A DNA stretch of 64,000 nucleotides from Candidatus Cloacimonadota bacterium. Lineage in GTDB: Bacteria > Cloacimonadota > Cloacimonadia > Cloacimonadales > Cloacimonadaceae. The position numbers were made by a program, and so were the translations under genes. This document shows, in pieces, positions 34,568-42,783 of this stretch; the stretch's first letter is position 1; each line of letters starts with the position of its first letter. The notes under the pieces were generated by a model. It did no database searches. It worked only from the letters and a program-made list of their open reading frames with translations, and was not told the origin of the DNA. The stretch covers positions 1 to 64,000 of the forward strand of contig JAKOXG010000014.1 in assembly GCA_029781115.1 (NCBI GenBank), read 5' to 3'.

Positions 34568-35740
34568 TTAAGTAAGCTTGTGTATTCTTTCCCAGCTAAA
34601 GTCCTGATCCTCTCTACCGAAATGACCGTAGGACGCCGTGGGGAAGTAGACCGCTTTCTTAAGGTCAAGATATTCTATGATTCCCTTTACTGTCAAGTCA
34701 AAATTGCTTCTTATCAGCTTTTCTATCTCCACATCAGGCATGATGCCGGTTCCGAAGGTATCCACCATCAAAGAGATAGGTTCGTGATCACCGATCACAA
34801 ATGAGATCTGGATCAGGCATTCTGCTGCCAGGGATGAACCCACCACGCTTTTGGCGATGTGACGCGCCATGTAAGATGCGCTGCGATCCACTTTGCTGGC
34901 GTCTTTGCCCGAGAAAGCACCGCCACCGTGCGGAGCCCAGCCACCATAGGTATCTACAATGATTTTGCGGCCGGTGACGCCACAATCCGCCGCCGGACCT
35001 CCATCTTCCCACATACCCAGAGGGTTGATCTTGATCTCATAGTTGTTAGCCTTAAACGTCGTATGTTCATCGTTTTCCATGTCTCTGACCGTGGGAACGA
35101 TCACCAGCTCGGTGATGGCTTCTTTGAGCTGGGCAAAGCCCTTGGCATCCAGAGGCTGGTGGTTGGTGGAAATCACCAGGGTCTCCAAAGAGGTGGCTTT
35201 GTGACCGCAAAAGCGCATGCTGACCTGAGATTTGGCATCAGGAAGCAGCTGCGGCAGCGTGCCATCTTTACGAAGCTTGCTGAGCCTGCGCAGCAGATCG
35301 TGAGCCATGGTGATGGGTATCGGCATCATCTGCCGTGTCTGATTGCAGGCATAACCAAACATCAAGCCCTGGTCGCCAGCACCTGTATTTCTGGCCAGAT
35401 CGGCCTCTTGGTTGTGCATATAGTTTTGGATCTCACAATTGAAGTCAAAACCTTTATCCGGATGGACGTAGCCTATGCTTTTGATAACCTTGCGGGCTAT
35501 GGCTTCGAGGTCCAAATCAAGTTTTTTGCTGCTGGAAGTCTCACCAGCCAGGATCAGACGGTTCTTGGTGCAGAGGGTCTCGCAGGCTACGCGGCTATCG
35601 GGATCCTGAGCCAAATGGGCATCCAAAATAGCATCCGCAACTTGGTCACATACCTTGTCCGGATGCCCTTCGCTTACAGATTCACTGGTGAATACATAAG
35701 CATTCTTGTCACAAGGGAGATTGGCATTCTTAGCGCTCAT
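34568..35740 (-). CDS. metK: S-adenosylmethionine synthetase
   Basis: MetK makes SAM from methionine and ATP. It has 390 residues from ATG 35738-35740, preceded by AAAAGGAG at good spacing; an 18-codon longer frame lacks such a site. Diagnostic segments are FTSESVSEGHPDKVCDQ, GAGDQGLMFGYA and GGGAFSGKDASKVDRSA. It is the first gene of the LPS/rpoN/PTS array. The 150 bases before it hold a hairpin (35797-35817) and tRNA-Lys; no SAM riboswitch consensus is visible. Position ahead of kdsA is probably only operonic. Confidence 0.97.
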   Translation of the reverse strand: MSAKNANLPCDKNAYVFTSESVSEGHPDKVCDQVADAILDAHLAQDPDSRVACETLCTKNRLILAGETSSSKKLDLDLEAIARKVIKSIGYVHPDKGFDFNCEIQNYMHNQEADLARNTGAGDQGLMFGYACNQTRQMMPIPITMAHDLLRRLSKLRKDGTLPQLLPDAKSQVSMRFCGHKATSLETLVISTNHQPLDAKGFAQLKEAITELVIVPTVRDMENDEHTTFKANNYEIKINPLGMWEDGGPAADCGVTGRKIIVDTYGGWAPHGGGAFSGKDASKVDRSASYMARHIAKSVVGSSLAAECLIQISFVIGDHEPISLMVDTFGTGIMPDVEIEKLIRSNFDLTVKGIIEYLDLKKAVYFPTASYGHFGREDQDFSWERIHKLT

Positions 35741-35796
35741 CTCTTTTCTCCTTTTAGGTTTATAGTTTCTTGGCGATAACCTGCCCAAAAGCAAAA

Positions 35797-35817
35797 GACC
35801 GGCTGCTAAAGCCGGTC
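35797..35817 (-). terminator. Intrinsic terminator after tRNA-Lys, in front of metK
   Basis: GACCGGCT and AGCCGGTC form a perfect 8-bp stem, followed on the minus strand by TTTTGCTTTT. It ends the tRNA-Lys transcript, with metK downstream, so it could also attenuate read-through into metK. Confidence 0.7.
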
Positions 35818-35892
35818 ATTCTTAGAGAAGAAGCCGCACTTTAGCACATTTTTAGCACGGAGCAAAGGGCAAATCACCGTGATATAAAAAAA

Positions 35893-35968
35893 TGGTACAT
35901 CTCCGGGGATTCGAACCCCGGACCCACTGATTAAGAGTCAGTTGCTCTGCCGACTGAGCTAGAGATGC
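35893..35968 (-). tRNA. tRNA-Lys (CUU)
   Basis: 76 nt on the minus strand. Acceptor GCATCTC pairs with GAGATGT, the anticodon loop CTCTTAA lies between ACTGA and TCAGT, the T-arm CGGGG-TTCGAAT-CCCCG is complete and CCA is encoded. Confidence 0.95.
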
Positions 35969-35982
35969 ACAAACTTGAGAGC

Positions 35983-36010
35983 ATTATTTTGCAGGTGCTT
36001 CCTGTGTCAA
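35983..36010 (-). promoter_or_regulatory. Promoter of tRNA-Lys
   Basis: On the minus strand TTGACA (36005-36010), a 16-base spacer and AATAAT (35983-35988), ending 14 bases before the tRNA 5' end. Confidence 0.65.
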
Positions 36011-36094
36011 GTGAAATGTAAAGAAACATTCAAAAAAGCAGAGGCTTACACGAAATATACCAAGGAGTTAGCTCTGATTAAAGCCGATGGCGTT

Positions 36095-36241
36095 GCCTGT
36101 ACGGGCGGTCGCTGAACCGCCCAACCATGTAGCCGACGGTTGCCATACCGCCTCTGCCTCACACAGTCTCGCCCCCGAAGATAACAAGCGTATCCCCAAA
36201 CAAAGCGCAGCGACTGACGGCTGACTACTGCGGCGCAGCCG
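36095..36241. repeat. Repeat family C, left copy (27-bp inverted part plus 114-bp direct part)
   Basis: Positions 36128-36241 recur as a direct repeat at 38608-38721 with few differences (shared words include GGTTGCCATACCGCC, CGTATCCCCAAACAAAGCGC and TGCGGCGCAGCCG). Positions 36095-36121 match the reverse complement of 38741-38767 at 24 of 27 bases. The direct part stops exactly next to the stop codon (36242-36244) of the enclosed gene. Confidence 0.85.
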
Positions 36242-38443
36242 CTACCTCACTAACGTCACCTTCTTACTGCTCACCTTCCTGCCATTTACCATCAGATTGA
36301 GCAGATAAATTCCGCTGGAGCACTGCCTGTTATCTGCATCCCTACCATCCCAACATGTAAACTGCTCGCCTGTTTTACCGTCATCAAGTGCGATGTTCTT
36401 CACCTTTTGGCCTTTGATGTTGTAGATAGTGATGCTGGCATTCTCTACTTTATCCAAGTTTACTTTGATATTGGTAAAAACCTTGAAGGGATTGGGATAA
36501 GCATATATCTTGAAAGCACCGTGATAGGCTTCGATGTCGGCATTAGGGCTGCCTAAACCATGAATTTCAGCCTTTACTACGCCGGTGGGCCCGGGATTCA
36601 GAAATTTCCCCGGCTGATAAAAGCAAGTATTGATACCAAGCAGATAACCTAAAACCTGGAGATCTGAATCGAGTACAAACGAATGATAAAAGTCTCTTAT
36701 TATGATATTCCCCTGTCCATCAGAGCTGCCACCCCAACCTCCATAGGTGGGCAGGCTGAGCTGTTGCACCGCAGTGGGTTGATTAGGATTGGAGATGTCG
36801 ATCACCGCACCACCGTCGTTGGCCTGCACCATCCTGTCGTCAACAATCAATGAGTGTGTACCGCTGGATGTTATCTCACTGATGAAGCTAAGAGAGTAAT
36901 CCGCTTCAATTCTGTAGAAATACATGATCTTCCCGTCATCAGTGTATCTGTCAGCCCGGATATGCTTCGGAGCATAAAAATCAAGACTGGCGCAGATGTG
37001 GGGCAGAACATTTTGTGACTGAAAAACCAGCCCAGACCCACTTATGCTATATAGGTAGATGCGCCACTCCTCATCAATATAGCCGCACAAGGCCAAGATG
37101 TCGCCGTATACCGCACCTCCTATAATACCTGCAGGCCTTGGCATTGTCCACACATTAGAGATCCCGTTATCACCAAACTCCACGACCTCAATGTTTTGAG
37201 AGATAAACACCAGTTTGTCTACGTCATGCACTGAATAGTTCTTTTCCAAGTTGCCGGTGAAACGAAAATCCAGAAATTCCTCAGCATCCAGATCAAAGAT
37301 TCTAAACCCGACAGATCCTGCCGTATAAGTTGTATACTCAGACAGTACCAGATAACGCCCTTTAACCATGGTATACAGCAAGTAACCTGATGACTCATTG
37401 ATGATCGCCAGTGGATTTAAGTTGCTGCCGAGCAGCATGGATTTATAAAATCCGGGCGCAAAGTATCCATCTGCGGTATCAAACAACTGATACATCTCAT
37501 TATCAAAGCTTGCCACGTCATGCGGCTGCCAAACGTTTGATGCAGAGCTGATGTACCTCTCTATCTGCCATACACCGGAGGCATTTTCCCCATAAACACA
37601 GGCCATGCCAGCACCATCAATCATCAAGTCAAAATTGCGCCTGATATTTGTAGAATGCAAGGTGGAAACATTGACTGATGCCGCATCAATCGAATCCAAG
37701 CGGGCAAGATAATACTCTGCCTGGGCGTTACTGTAGATGTAATATATCGAACCGTCTATCAACTTTGAGAAATGAATATTGACCTGATCCTGGGAGACAG
37801 ATGCAACATAGGCTGGATTGGCCGTCGGGGCTTCTGAGGAGTAAACAGTCCCATCGCCGCCTATGTAGATATAGAGACCATCAATGAAAAAGAAACCGCT
37901 ATATCTCTGATCAAGCTCGATTTGAGTGCGTTCCAGCAAAACCGGCTGGGAGGGATTCCGCACATCAATCATATTTCTACTACACCACTCATTGCCACCA
38001 AATGCCGCTTCCCAACTTTCATAGATAATAGTCCCGCTGGCTGCTTCAAAACAAAGTGACACAGATGCGAGTGATAAATCTGCCCCCGGACTTCTGAGCT
38101 CCAGGCTGCTCAGTAAGCTCAAACCTTGAGTAGGCTCATATTTATACACATCCAAGGTGCCATACAAAGAGATCGCATAGAAAGTGTTATCAGCACCTTG
38201 GCGTACACTGTGATAGCTTTCATCGCTATGAACGGTCTGTTCAAAGTCAATATCAGACCCATTCAGGGTAAATACTCTCGAGGTTTTGCCCATCAGGGAA
38301 ACATATTTCCCGTCCGGAAGCTCCATTACCATGTACAAAGGCGTGTTGCCGTAATCCACCCAATCAAAAGATGTATGGGCTATTTCGGCAGATAATGTCT
38401 GAAAAAAGAGCAGAGAGATAGCCAATAACGCCAGCTTGATCAT
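36242..38443 (-). CDS. Secreted beta-propeller-like protein with C-terminal sorting domain
   Basis: A 733-residue protein with signal peptide MIKLALLAISLLFFQTLSA. The ATG at 38441-38443 follows AAGGAG by six bases; the longer frame adds 23 non-signal residues. The body is made of repeated short beta segments about events and states (for example LDVYKYEPTQGLSLLSSLEL, AVIDISNPNQPTAVQQLSL), resembling LVIVD-type propeller repeats. The C-terminus (YAYPNPFKVFTNIKVNL ... ITIYNIKGQKV ... SSGIYLLNLMVNG) is the FlgD-like/Por sorting domain. No enzyme motif is seen. The gene is bracketed by repeat family C on both sides, which may mark it as a movable cassette. Confidence 0.82.
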   Translation of the reverse strand: MIKLALLAISLLFFQTLSAEIAHTSFDWVDYGNTPLYMVMELPDGKYVSLMGKTSRVFTLNGSDIDFEQTVHSDESYHSVRQGADNTFYAISLYGTLDVYKYEPTQGLSLLSSLELRSPGADLSLASVSLCFEAASGTIIYESWEAAFGGNEWCSRNMIDVRNPSQPVLLERTQIELDQRYSGFFFIDGLYIYIGGDGTVYSSEAPTANPAYVASVSQDQVNIHFSKLIDGSIYYIYSNAQAEYYLARLDSIDAASVNVSTLHSTNIRRNFDLMIDGAGMACVYGENASGVWQIERYISSASNVWQPHDVASFDNEMYQLFDTADGYFAPGFYKSMLLGSNLNPLAIINESSGYLLYTMVKGRYLVLSEYTTYTAGSVGFRIFDLDAEEFLDFRFTGNLEKNYSVHDVDKLVFISQNIEVVEFGDNGISNVWTMPRPAGIIGGAVYGDILALCGYIDEEWRIYLYSISGSGLVFQSQNVLPHICASLDFYAPKHIRADRYTDDGKIMYFYRIEADYSLSFISEITSSGTHSLIVDDRMVQANDGGAVIDISNPNQPTAVQQLSLPTYGGWGGSSDGQGNIIIRDFYHSFVLDSDLQVLGYLLGINTCFYQPGKFLNPGPTGVVKAEIHGLGSPNADIEAYHGAFKIYAYPNPFKVFTNIKVNLDKVENASITIYNIKGQKVKNIALDDGKTGEQFTCWDGRDADNRQCSSGIYLLNLMVNGRKVSSKKVTLVR

Positions 38444-38607
38444 TTTTTCTCCTTTGTTAAATTCTCTGTTGGCGAAACCATCAAATGTTGCTTTCGGGTT
38501 CTTTGAGGACACTTAATATCCACAACCTATTCTATTTTAAGTTAGATTGATCAGTGTCCGTTATTATCTTTTCACGGATGATTTCCGTCAAGCACTTTCT
38601 GGAATAT

Positions 38608-38767
38608 TGTAGCCGGCGGTTGCCATACCGCCGCTGCCTCACACAGTCTCGCCCCCGAAGATAACGAGCGTATCCCCAAACAAAGCGCAGCGACTGACTA
38701 CTGACTTCTGCGGCGCAGCCGTTAGCGCCCCCCAGAGAACGGCGATTCAGCGACCGCCCGGACAGAC
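38608..38767. repeat. Repeat family C, right copy (114-bp direct part plus 27-bp inverted part)
   Basis: The mirror partner of 36095-36241: the direct repeat is at 38608-38721 and the inverted element at 38741-38767. A minus-strand frame across it (38532-38813) is rich in Arg and Ser and is not a believable gene. Confidence 0.85.
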
Positions 38768-38803
38768 TTCTTTCAGCAACTGCCGTCACCAGAAAAAGCA
38801 GGG

Positions 38804-39075
38804 CAAAAATCAATATTTGACCTCATAACAAAATACTGTCACCCATAACCGGCTTCTTTGACCCCTCTTAAATGCCCATTTCATGCGGCCTCCCCACCCC
38901 GCCCCTGCTGCTCTCCTGCTCATCGAGTAAGTAAGTAGTAAGAAAGCAGGCAGTTAGGAGGAAGAGCGTCGTGGAGAAAAAGACTGCTTTGGGAGGGTGG
39001 CCAACCCATGCCAAAAATCAAATATTGCACAAGCCTCTGGATTATGCAAACAAATTAAGGTATAAAACGAGCACT
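38804..39075. repeat. Repeat family B, copy 1
   Basis: About 272 bases matching, in inverted orientation, 56631-56907. Shared words in order include AAAATCAATATTTGAC, ACCGGCTT, GACCCCTCT, AATGCCCATT, CTGCTGCTCTCCTGCTC, GGCAGTTAGGAGG, GGGTGG and ATGCAAACAAATT. With repeat C it fills the 711-base gap 38444-39154. No reading frame is conserved between copies. Confidence 0.85.
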
Positions 39076-39096
39076 TTTTCAAAAGCAAAAGAATGA

Positions 39097-39128
39097 GTAA
39101 AAGCTGCCAAAGTATTGGCAGCTTTTAC
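39097..39128 (-). terminator. Terminator after the C_GCAxxG_C_C gene
   Basis: GTAAAAGCTGCCAA pairs perfectly with TTGGCAGCTTTTAC across a four-base loop, 26 bases downstream of the stop at 39155. The U-tract is inside the stem, as in some bidirectional terminators. Confidence 0.7.
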
Positions 39129-39154
39129 CGATGTTTCTTATATAGTTAGGGGGC

Positions 39155-39601
39155 TTATTTGGCAGTCTTTGATGCCACCATCTCATCCACGATCTCAATC
39201 ACCGTGTTGATTGCCAGCTTGCACTTCTTTTCCATAATCCCTTGGCTGCGGGCGAGTTCCCTTTGTTCCGGGATGTTTACGTTGTAGCCGATGATTTCCA
39301 GGCAGTCGGTATTTCCCATGACTTCTTCAAAACGACTGACCAGCTCCTTCACCGGTGCATCCATCATCTTTTTCAGCTCGGGGTCTGCACTTCCCAGCTT
39401 CAAGCCCAAAGCCATTATGCCACCATTGAGCGCTCCGCATACGCTGCCTATTTTTATGCCTCCACCAAAGCCGGAGCTGACTTTGAGCATATCTTCAACC
39501 TGTTGGGGGGCTACAAACTGCTTCAACACGCTTTGGGCACAATTCAACCCGCTATTGTGATCCGCTTCTGCCTGTAACTGTTTTTCAAGTGTAGTTGACA
39601 T
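39155..39601 (-). CDS. C_GCAxxG_C_C family probable redox protein
   Basis: A 148-residue protein matching the small family named for its Cys pattern. Cys residues occur in LNCAQSVL, GSVCGALNGG, NTDCLEI and KKCKLAI. Family members are thought to be redox or metal-binding proteins of anaerobes, often near oxidoreductases; here the next gene encodes a D-2-hydroxyacid dehydrogenase, with an 18-base gap. Glycine-rich FGGGIKIG precedes the central Cys motif as usual. Biochemical role is not established. Confidence 0.85.
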   Translation of the reverse strand: MSTTLEKQLQAEADHNSGLNCAQSVLKQFVAPQQVEDMLKVSSGFGGGIKIGSVCGALNGGIMALGLKLGSADPELKKMMDAPVKELVSRFEEVMGNTDCLEIIGYNVNIPEQRELARSQGIMEKKCKLAINTVIEIVDEMVASKTAK

Positions 39602-39619
39602 CTGATGCCACCTCCCGGC

Positions 39620-40573
39620 TCAATTCACTCTCGCCGGCGGTTCCTGTCCCTGGATCACCGCTATGGCGTTTTTGGCGGCCATGACCGCCATTGCCGTTCT
39701 GGTTTCGATGCTGGCAGAGCCGATATGCGGCAGCAGCACAACGTTTTTGAGCTCCATCAATTCCTTGGGGATGTGTGGTTCCTGCTCGTAGACGTCAAAG
39801 CCGGCGCCCGCTATTCTTTCCTGTTGGAGCAGCCTTATCAGGACTGTTTCATCGACGACGGCGCCTCTGGCGGTGTTGATCAGGAAGGCGCTTCTTTTCA
39901 TCATTTTAAGCTCTTTTTCGCCCAGTAAATGGTGTGTTTCGTCAGTCAATGGCAGGTGCAGGCTCACGAAGTCGGATTCCTCCAGAAGGGTGGGCAAATC
40001 CACCTGCTCCCACAGGTCTTTATCTTCCTCTTTCCTGGGACTGCGGTTGTAGCCGAGCACCTTCATATTGAAGCCTTTGGCGCGTCTGGCGACGGCTTTG
40101 CCAATCCTGCCCATGCCCACGATGCCCAAGGTTTTGTTGTAGACGTCGTGCCCCAACATCAACATCGGCTCCCAGCCTTTGAAGAGGGAGGCTCTGGTGA
40201 AGACGTCGCTCTCCACGATCCTTCTGGCGCAGCTCATGATCAGCGCCCAAGCGAGGTCTGCCGTAGATTCTGTGAGTACACCCGGCGTGTTGCAGACCAC
40301 GATGCCTTTGGAACTGGCATATTCGACGTCGATATTGTTGTAGCCCACCGCATAGTTGGAAATGCACTTGAGGCGCGGTGCGGCGTCGATCACGCTGCGG
40401 TCTATGGCGTCTCCAAGGAGGCTGATGATGGCATCCGCATCCTTGATGTGTTCAATGATTTCCGCTCTTTTGAGGTTGCGGTCAAAGGGGTTTACGCTAA
40501 CGGAAAAAGTGGGAGACAAGAGGTCTAAACCTGCTTGGGGAATCTTGCGGGTGACGAAAATATTGAAAGGCAT
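39620..40573 (-). CDS. D-2-hydroxyacid dehydrogenase (glyoxylate/hydroxypyruvate reductase type)
   Basis: A 317-residue NAD(P)-dependent enzyme starting at ATG 40571-40573; a 16-codon longer frame adds no family sequence. Typical motifs are SNYAVGYNNIDVEYA, the Rossmann GIVGMGRIGKAVARRA, the catalytic Arg in NTARGAVVDE, the Glu in YEQEPHIP and the His in LPHIGSAS. GVGY/NIDV and overall pattern resemble GyaR-type glyoxylate reductases more than SerA, and no ACT domain is present. The substrate may be glyoxylate, hydroxypyruvate or another 2-ketoacid. Likely co-transcribed with the small redox protein downstream. Confidence 0.92.
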   Translation of the reverse strand: MPFNIFVTRKIPQAGLDLLSPTFSVSVNPFDRNLKRAEIIEHIKDADAIISLLGDAIDRSVIDAAPRLKCISNYAVGYNNIDVEYASSKGIVVCNTPGVLTESTADLAWALIMSCARRIVESDVFTRASLFKGWEPMLMLGHDVYNKTLGIVGMGRIGKAVARRAKGFNMKVLGYNRSPRKEEDKDLWEQVDLPTLLEESDFVSLHLPLTDETHHLLGEKELKMMKRSAFLINTARGAVVDETVLIRLLQQERIAGAGFDVYEQEPHIPKELMELKNVVLLPHIGSASIETRTAMAVMAAKNAIAVIQGQEPPARVN

Positions 40574-40685
40574 ATTGGGCTCCAAGAGTGTGAATTTCGA
40601 CCCGCACAGGGCTGAAACCAAGGCAGAGGCCGACGGGAGCCAATCTTTGGGAAGCTCTCTTTTATGTCAAGATTATAATGATTAT

Positions 40686-42569
40686 TTAACTGATGAGATC
40701 GGCTCTGCAATAGCCCTTGAGAGGATCAACCCCGGCAAGCACCAGCTTGACTGCTTCTTCTGGATGTGGCAGATCGTCGCATTCCACCACAATCCTGAAG
40801 CCCCAAGGGATGAGCTCAAACAGGCAACCGCGGCTGAAACTGCGCACCATGATTGCATTGATGGGAGTGTGCATATAGTTTGCCTGCAGATACTTAAGCA
40901 GCCAGTATCTTTCGCTGAGGCGCTGTGTCTCCCGTTGCAATCTGAGCCGCTTTTCGATCTTGGGGATGAGCGCATCCAGGTCTGCCTGACTGTAAAAGGC
41001 CGGTTCGCCTCTGAGCCAGGCGGCAAACTGGGCTTGGTTGATCAGATCTACAGCACGCCTAATCGGCGATGTGGCATGCAGATAGGCCTTTACGCCGATG
41101 CCGTTGTGATACTTGGGTTCAGAGGAGAAATAAGCCTGCGCTCTGGTTGGGAAATTGTTGTTGCCCGATTGGTTTTGCGCCTCGCCGGTATCGACATTTC
41201 TGTAGATCAGCTTGAGCAGATTGTCGCTGGCCACAGAGGCCAAGAGCCGGTTGTAGAGGATCATCAGCTCTTCCATCATCAGGCGGGCGGGACTGTGTAA
41301 ATCGGTGCGCACAATGCGGATCTGGCTTCCTTCCACCTTGAGTTGATATTGATACTTGGCTTTGGGTGGCGTGAACTCCCGCTCTGAATGCAGTTTGTCC
41401 GCAAATAGCTTGAGCTTGTTCCAAAGTGAGGTGGCAACGAGCGCATCAGCATCCTTGTAGCTGAGATTGGCTCTCACCTTCAGGCTTTCCAGCTTAAAAT
41501 ACCAGGAGCCAATACGTTGCTGGCCATCAATCTCGCAATAAAGAGAGAGCACGGGGCGGGACTGTGCGGCTTTGAGGCTGCGCCTATCTTCACACAGAAA
41601 ACGGGGCAGCATGTTGATTTTGGTGTGAGGCAAATACATGGAAGAAGCCCGGGAAATGGCATCAGTAAAGGCAGGACTGCCATCTTGCAGTGCCGAGGCG
41701 ACATCGGAAACGTGCACGCCCAAAAGCCAACCCTCGCCTTGAGGAACGAAGCTGATGGCGTCGTCAAAGTCATGGGTATCGACGTCGTCAATGCTGAAAG
41801 CCTCCACCTCGGATAAGAGCCTATCCGGCTCGGATGGTATCACATCCCTCCAAATATAGTCCGAATGCAGCAAAGGCAGCCCGGAAGCATCCAAGACGGG
41901 GTCTGCTTCAGGGGGTAGATCGCCCAAACTGCGGCGCAAGGCGATGAGCCGCTCGGGATGATGGCCGCCGTGCTTCTTGAGCAAGATGCTCAGATCGTGG
42001 TGGCCATCTTCTTGCTGGAGGTCTCTAAGCTCTTTTGCCAGTTGGGATTGGGTGGCCGCATTCAGGATAGTCTGGGGATCACCCAGCCAGGCCTGCACCT
42101 GTGCCAAAAAGTCGCTCCTGGCCTGCTTTTGCAGCTGTAACTGCTCAGCTTGCTGCTGCTCACTGGGATTAAGCAGGCGAAATACACCCTTTTTGTGAGA
42201 GAAAACAGTATTGAGCTTGGAAAGCTGATAGAAGGCAGAAAAGAGCTGCGCATCGCTGACGGGATCAAGCTCCTGGATGATCTCTTCAAAGCTGCGCCTC
42301 TGATAGTCCTGCATCAAGTCTTTGATTCTGGCCAAGATACCAGCTTGCTCTTGGATCTGATTTTGGAAACTCTTCAGCTGTGCAAGAGGAGCGTCGGTAT
42401 CAAATAAAGCTGCGCTGTTCAGGCAGATTCTGGCATGTGGAAATTGGTGCTTTTGCCCTTGTAAGTCTACAATTTCAAGCACATTATCGTGCACGTCTGT
42501 CGTGAGCCCAAGTTTAAGCTCCGAGCGGTGATAAAAGAGGGCCATCTGGCCGGGCAAAAGCTTGTTCAT
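40686..42569 (-). CDS. RNB-domain exoribonuclease (RNase II/R-like, divergent)
   Basis: A 627-residue protein with the RNB catalytic domain in the middle (about residues 230-540). The acidic metal site is IDDVDTHDFDDAISF; VHVSDVASAL, LPHTKINMLP and the C-terminal RNB motif ATSPIRRAVDLINQAQ follow. The N-terminal third (MNKLLPGQMALFYHRSELKL) is not the usual pair of cold-shock domains but an SH3/winged-helix-like region as in RNase II of cyanobacteria and chloroplasts. A weak S1-like end (SRGCLFELIPWGFRIVVEC) may bind RNA. It should degrade RNA 3' to 5' processively. It is just downstream of tRNA-Arg. Confidence 0.88.
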   Translation of the reverse strand: MNKLLPGQMALFYHRSELKLGLTTDVHDNVLEIVDLQGQKHQFPHARICLNSAALFDTDAPLAQLKSFQNQIQEQAGILARIKDLMQDYQRRSFEEIIQELDPVSDAQLFSAFYQLSKLNTVFSHKKGVFRLLNPSEQQQAEQLQLQKQARSDFLAQVQAWLGDPQTILNAATQSQLAKELRDLQQEDGHHDLSILLKKHGGHHPERLIALRRSLGDLPPEADPVLDASGLPLLHSDYIWRDVIPSEPDRLLSEVEAFSIDDVDTHDFDDAISFVPQGEGWLLGVHVSDVASALQDGSPAFTDAISRASSMYLPHTKINMLPRFLCEDRRSLKAAQSRPVLSLYCEIDGQQRIGSWYFKLESLKVRANLSYKDADALVATSLWNKLKLFADKLHSEREFTPPKAKYQYQLKVEGSQIRIVRTDLHSPARLMMEELMILYNRLLASVASDNLLKLIYRNVDTGEAQNQSGNNNFPTRAQAYFSSEPKYHNGIGVKAYLHATSPIRRAVDLINQAQFAAWLRGEPAFYSQADLDALIPKIEKRLRLQRETQRLSERYWLLKYLQANYMHTPINAIMVRSFSRGCLFELIPWGFRIVVECDDLPHPEEAVKLVLAGVDPLKGYCRADLIS

Positions 42570-42592
42570 CGCAATCCCTTACAAATTAAAGA

Positions 42593-42668
42593 TGGCGCCC
42601 CAAGGATGAATCGAACATCCGACCAACGGTTTAGGAAACCGCTGCTCTATCCCCTGAGCTACTGGGGC
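42593..42668 (-). tRNA. tRNA-Arg (CCU)
   Basis: 76 nt on the minus strand. Acceptor GCCCCAG pairs with TTGGGGC (one G-U), the anticodon loop TTCCTAA lies between GCGGT and ACCGT, the T-arm is GGATG-TTCGATT-CATCC and CCA is encoded. It lies 23 bases upstream of the RNB ribonuclease start. Confidence 0.93.
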
Positions 42669-42703
42669 GCAATCTCGTTCCAGAAAAGTAGAGGGCTGAT
42701 TTT

Positions 42704-42723
42704 TGTCAAGTTTTGCCTTGACA
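42704..42723. promoter_or_regulatory. Divergent -35 elements for tRNA-Arg and asd
   Basis: TGTCAA at 42704-42709 (minus-strand TTGACA) and TTGACA at 42718-42723 form an inverted repeat with an eight-base centre between two divergent transcripts. -10 elements are poor on both sides (TTTCTG and AAATAG at the right spacing), so activity is uncertain. Confidence 0.4.
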
Positions 42724-42783
42724 AAAGTTAGCTACAAGCGAAATAGGTCATTGAAAGAATACACAGATACGAGGATATATTGT

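Noticed and set aside
35741-35892. SAM riboswitch before metK
   Set aside because: Only one terminator-type hairpin is present; none of the SAM-I/II/III conserved cores is visible.
38532-38813. 93-residue minus-strand reading frame
   Set aside because: It lies across repeat family C, is composed of Arg/Ser-rich low-quality sequence and has no ribosome site or domain.
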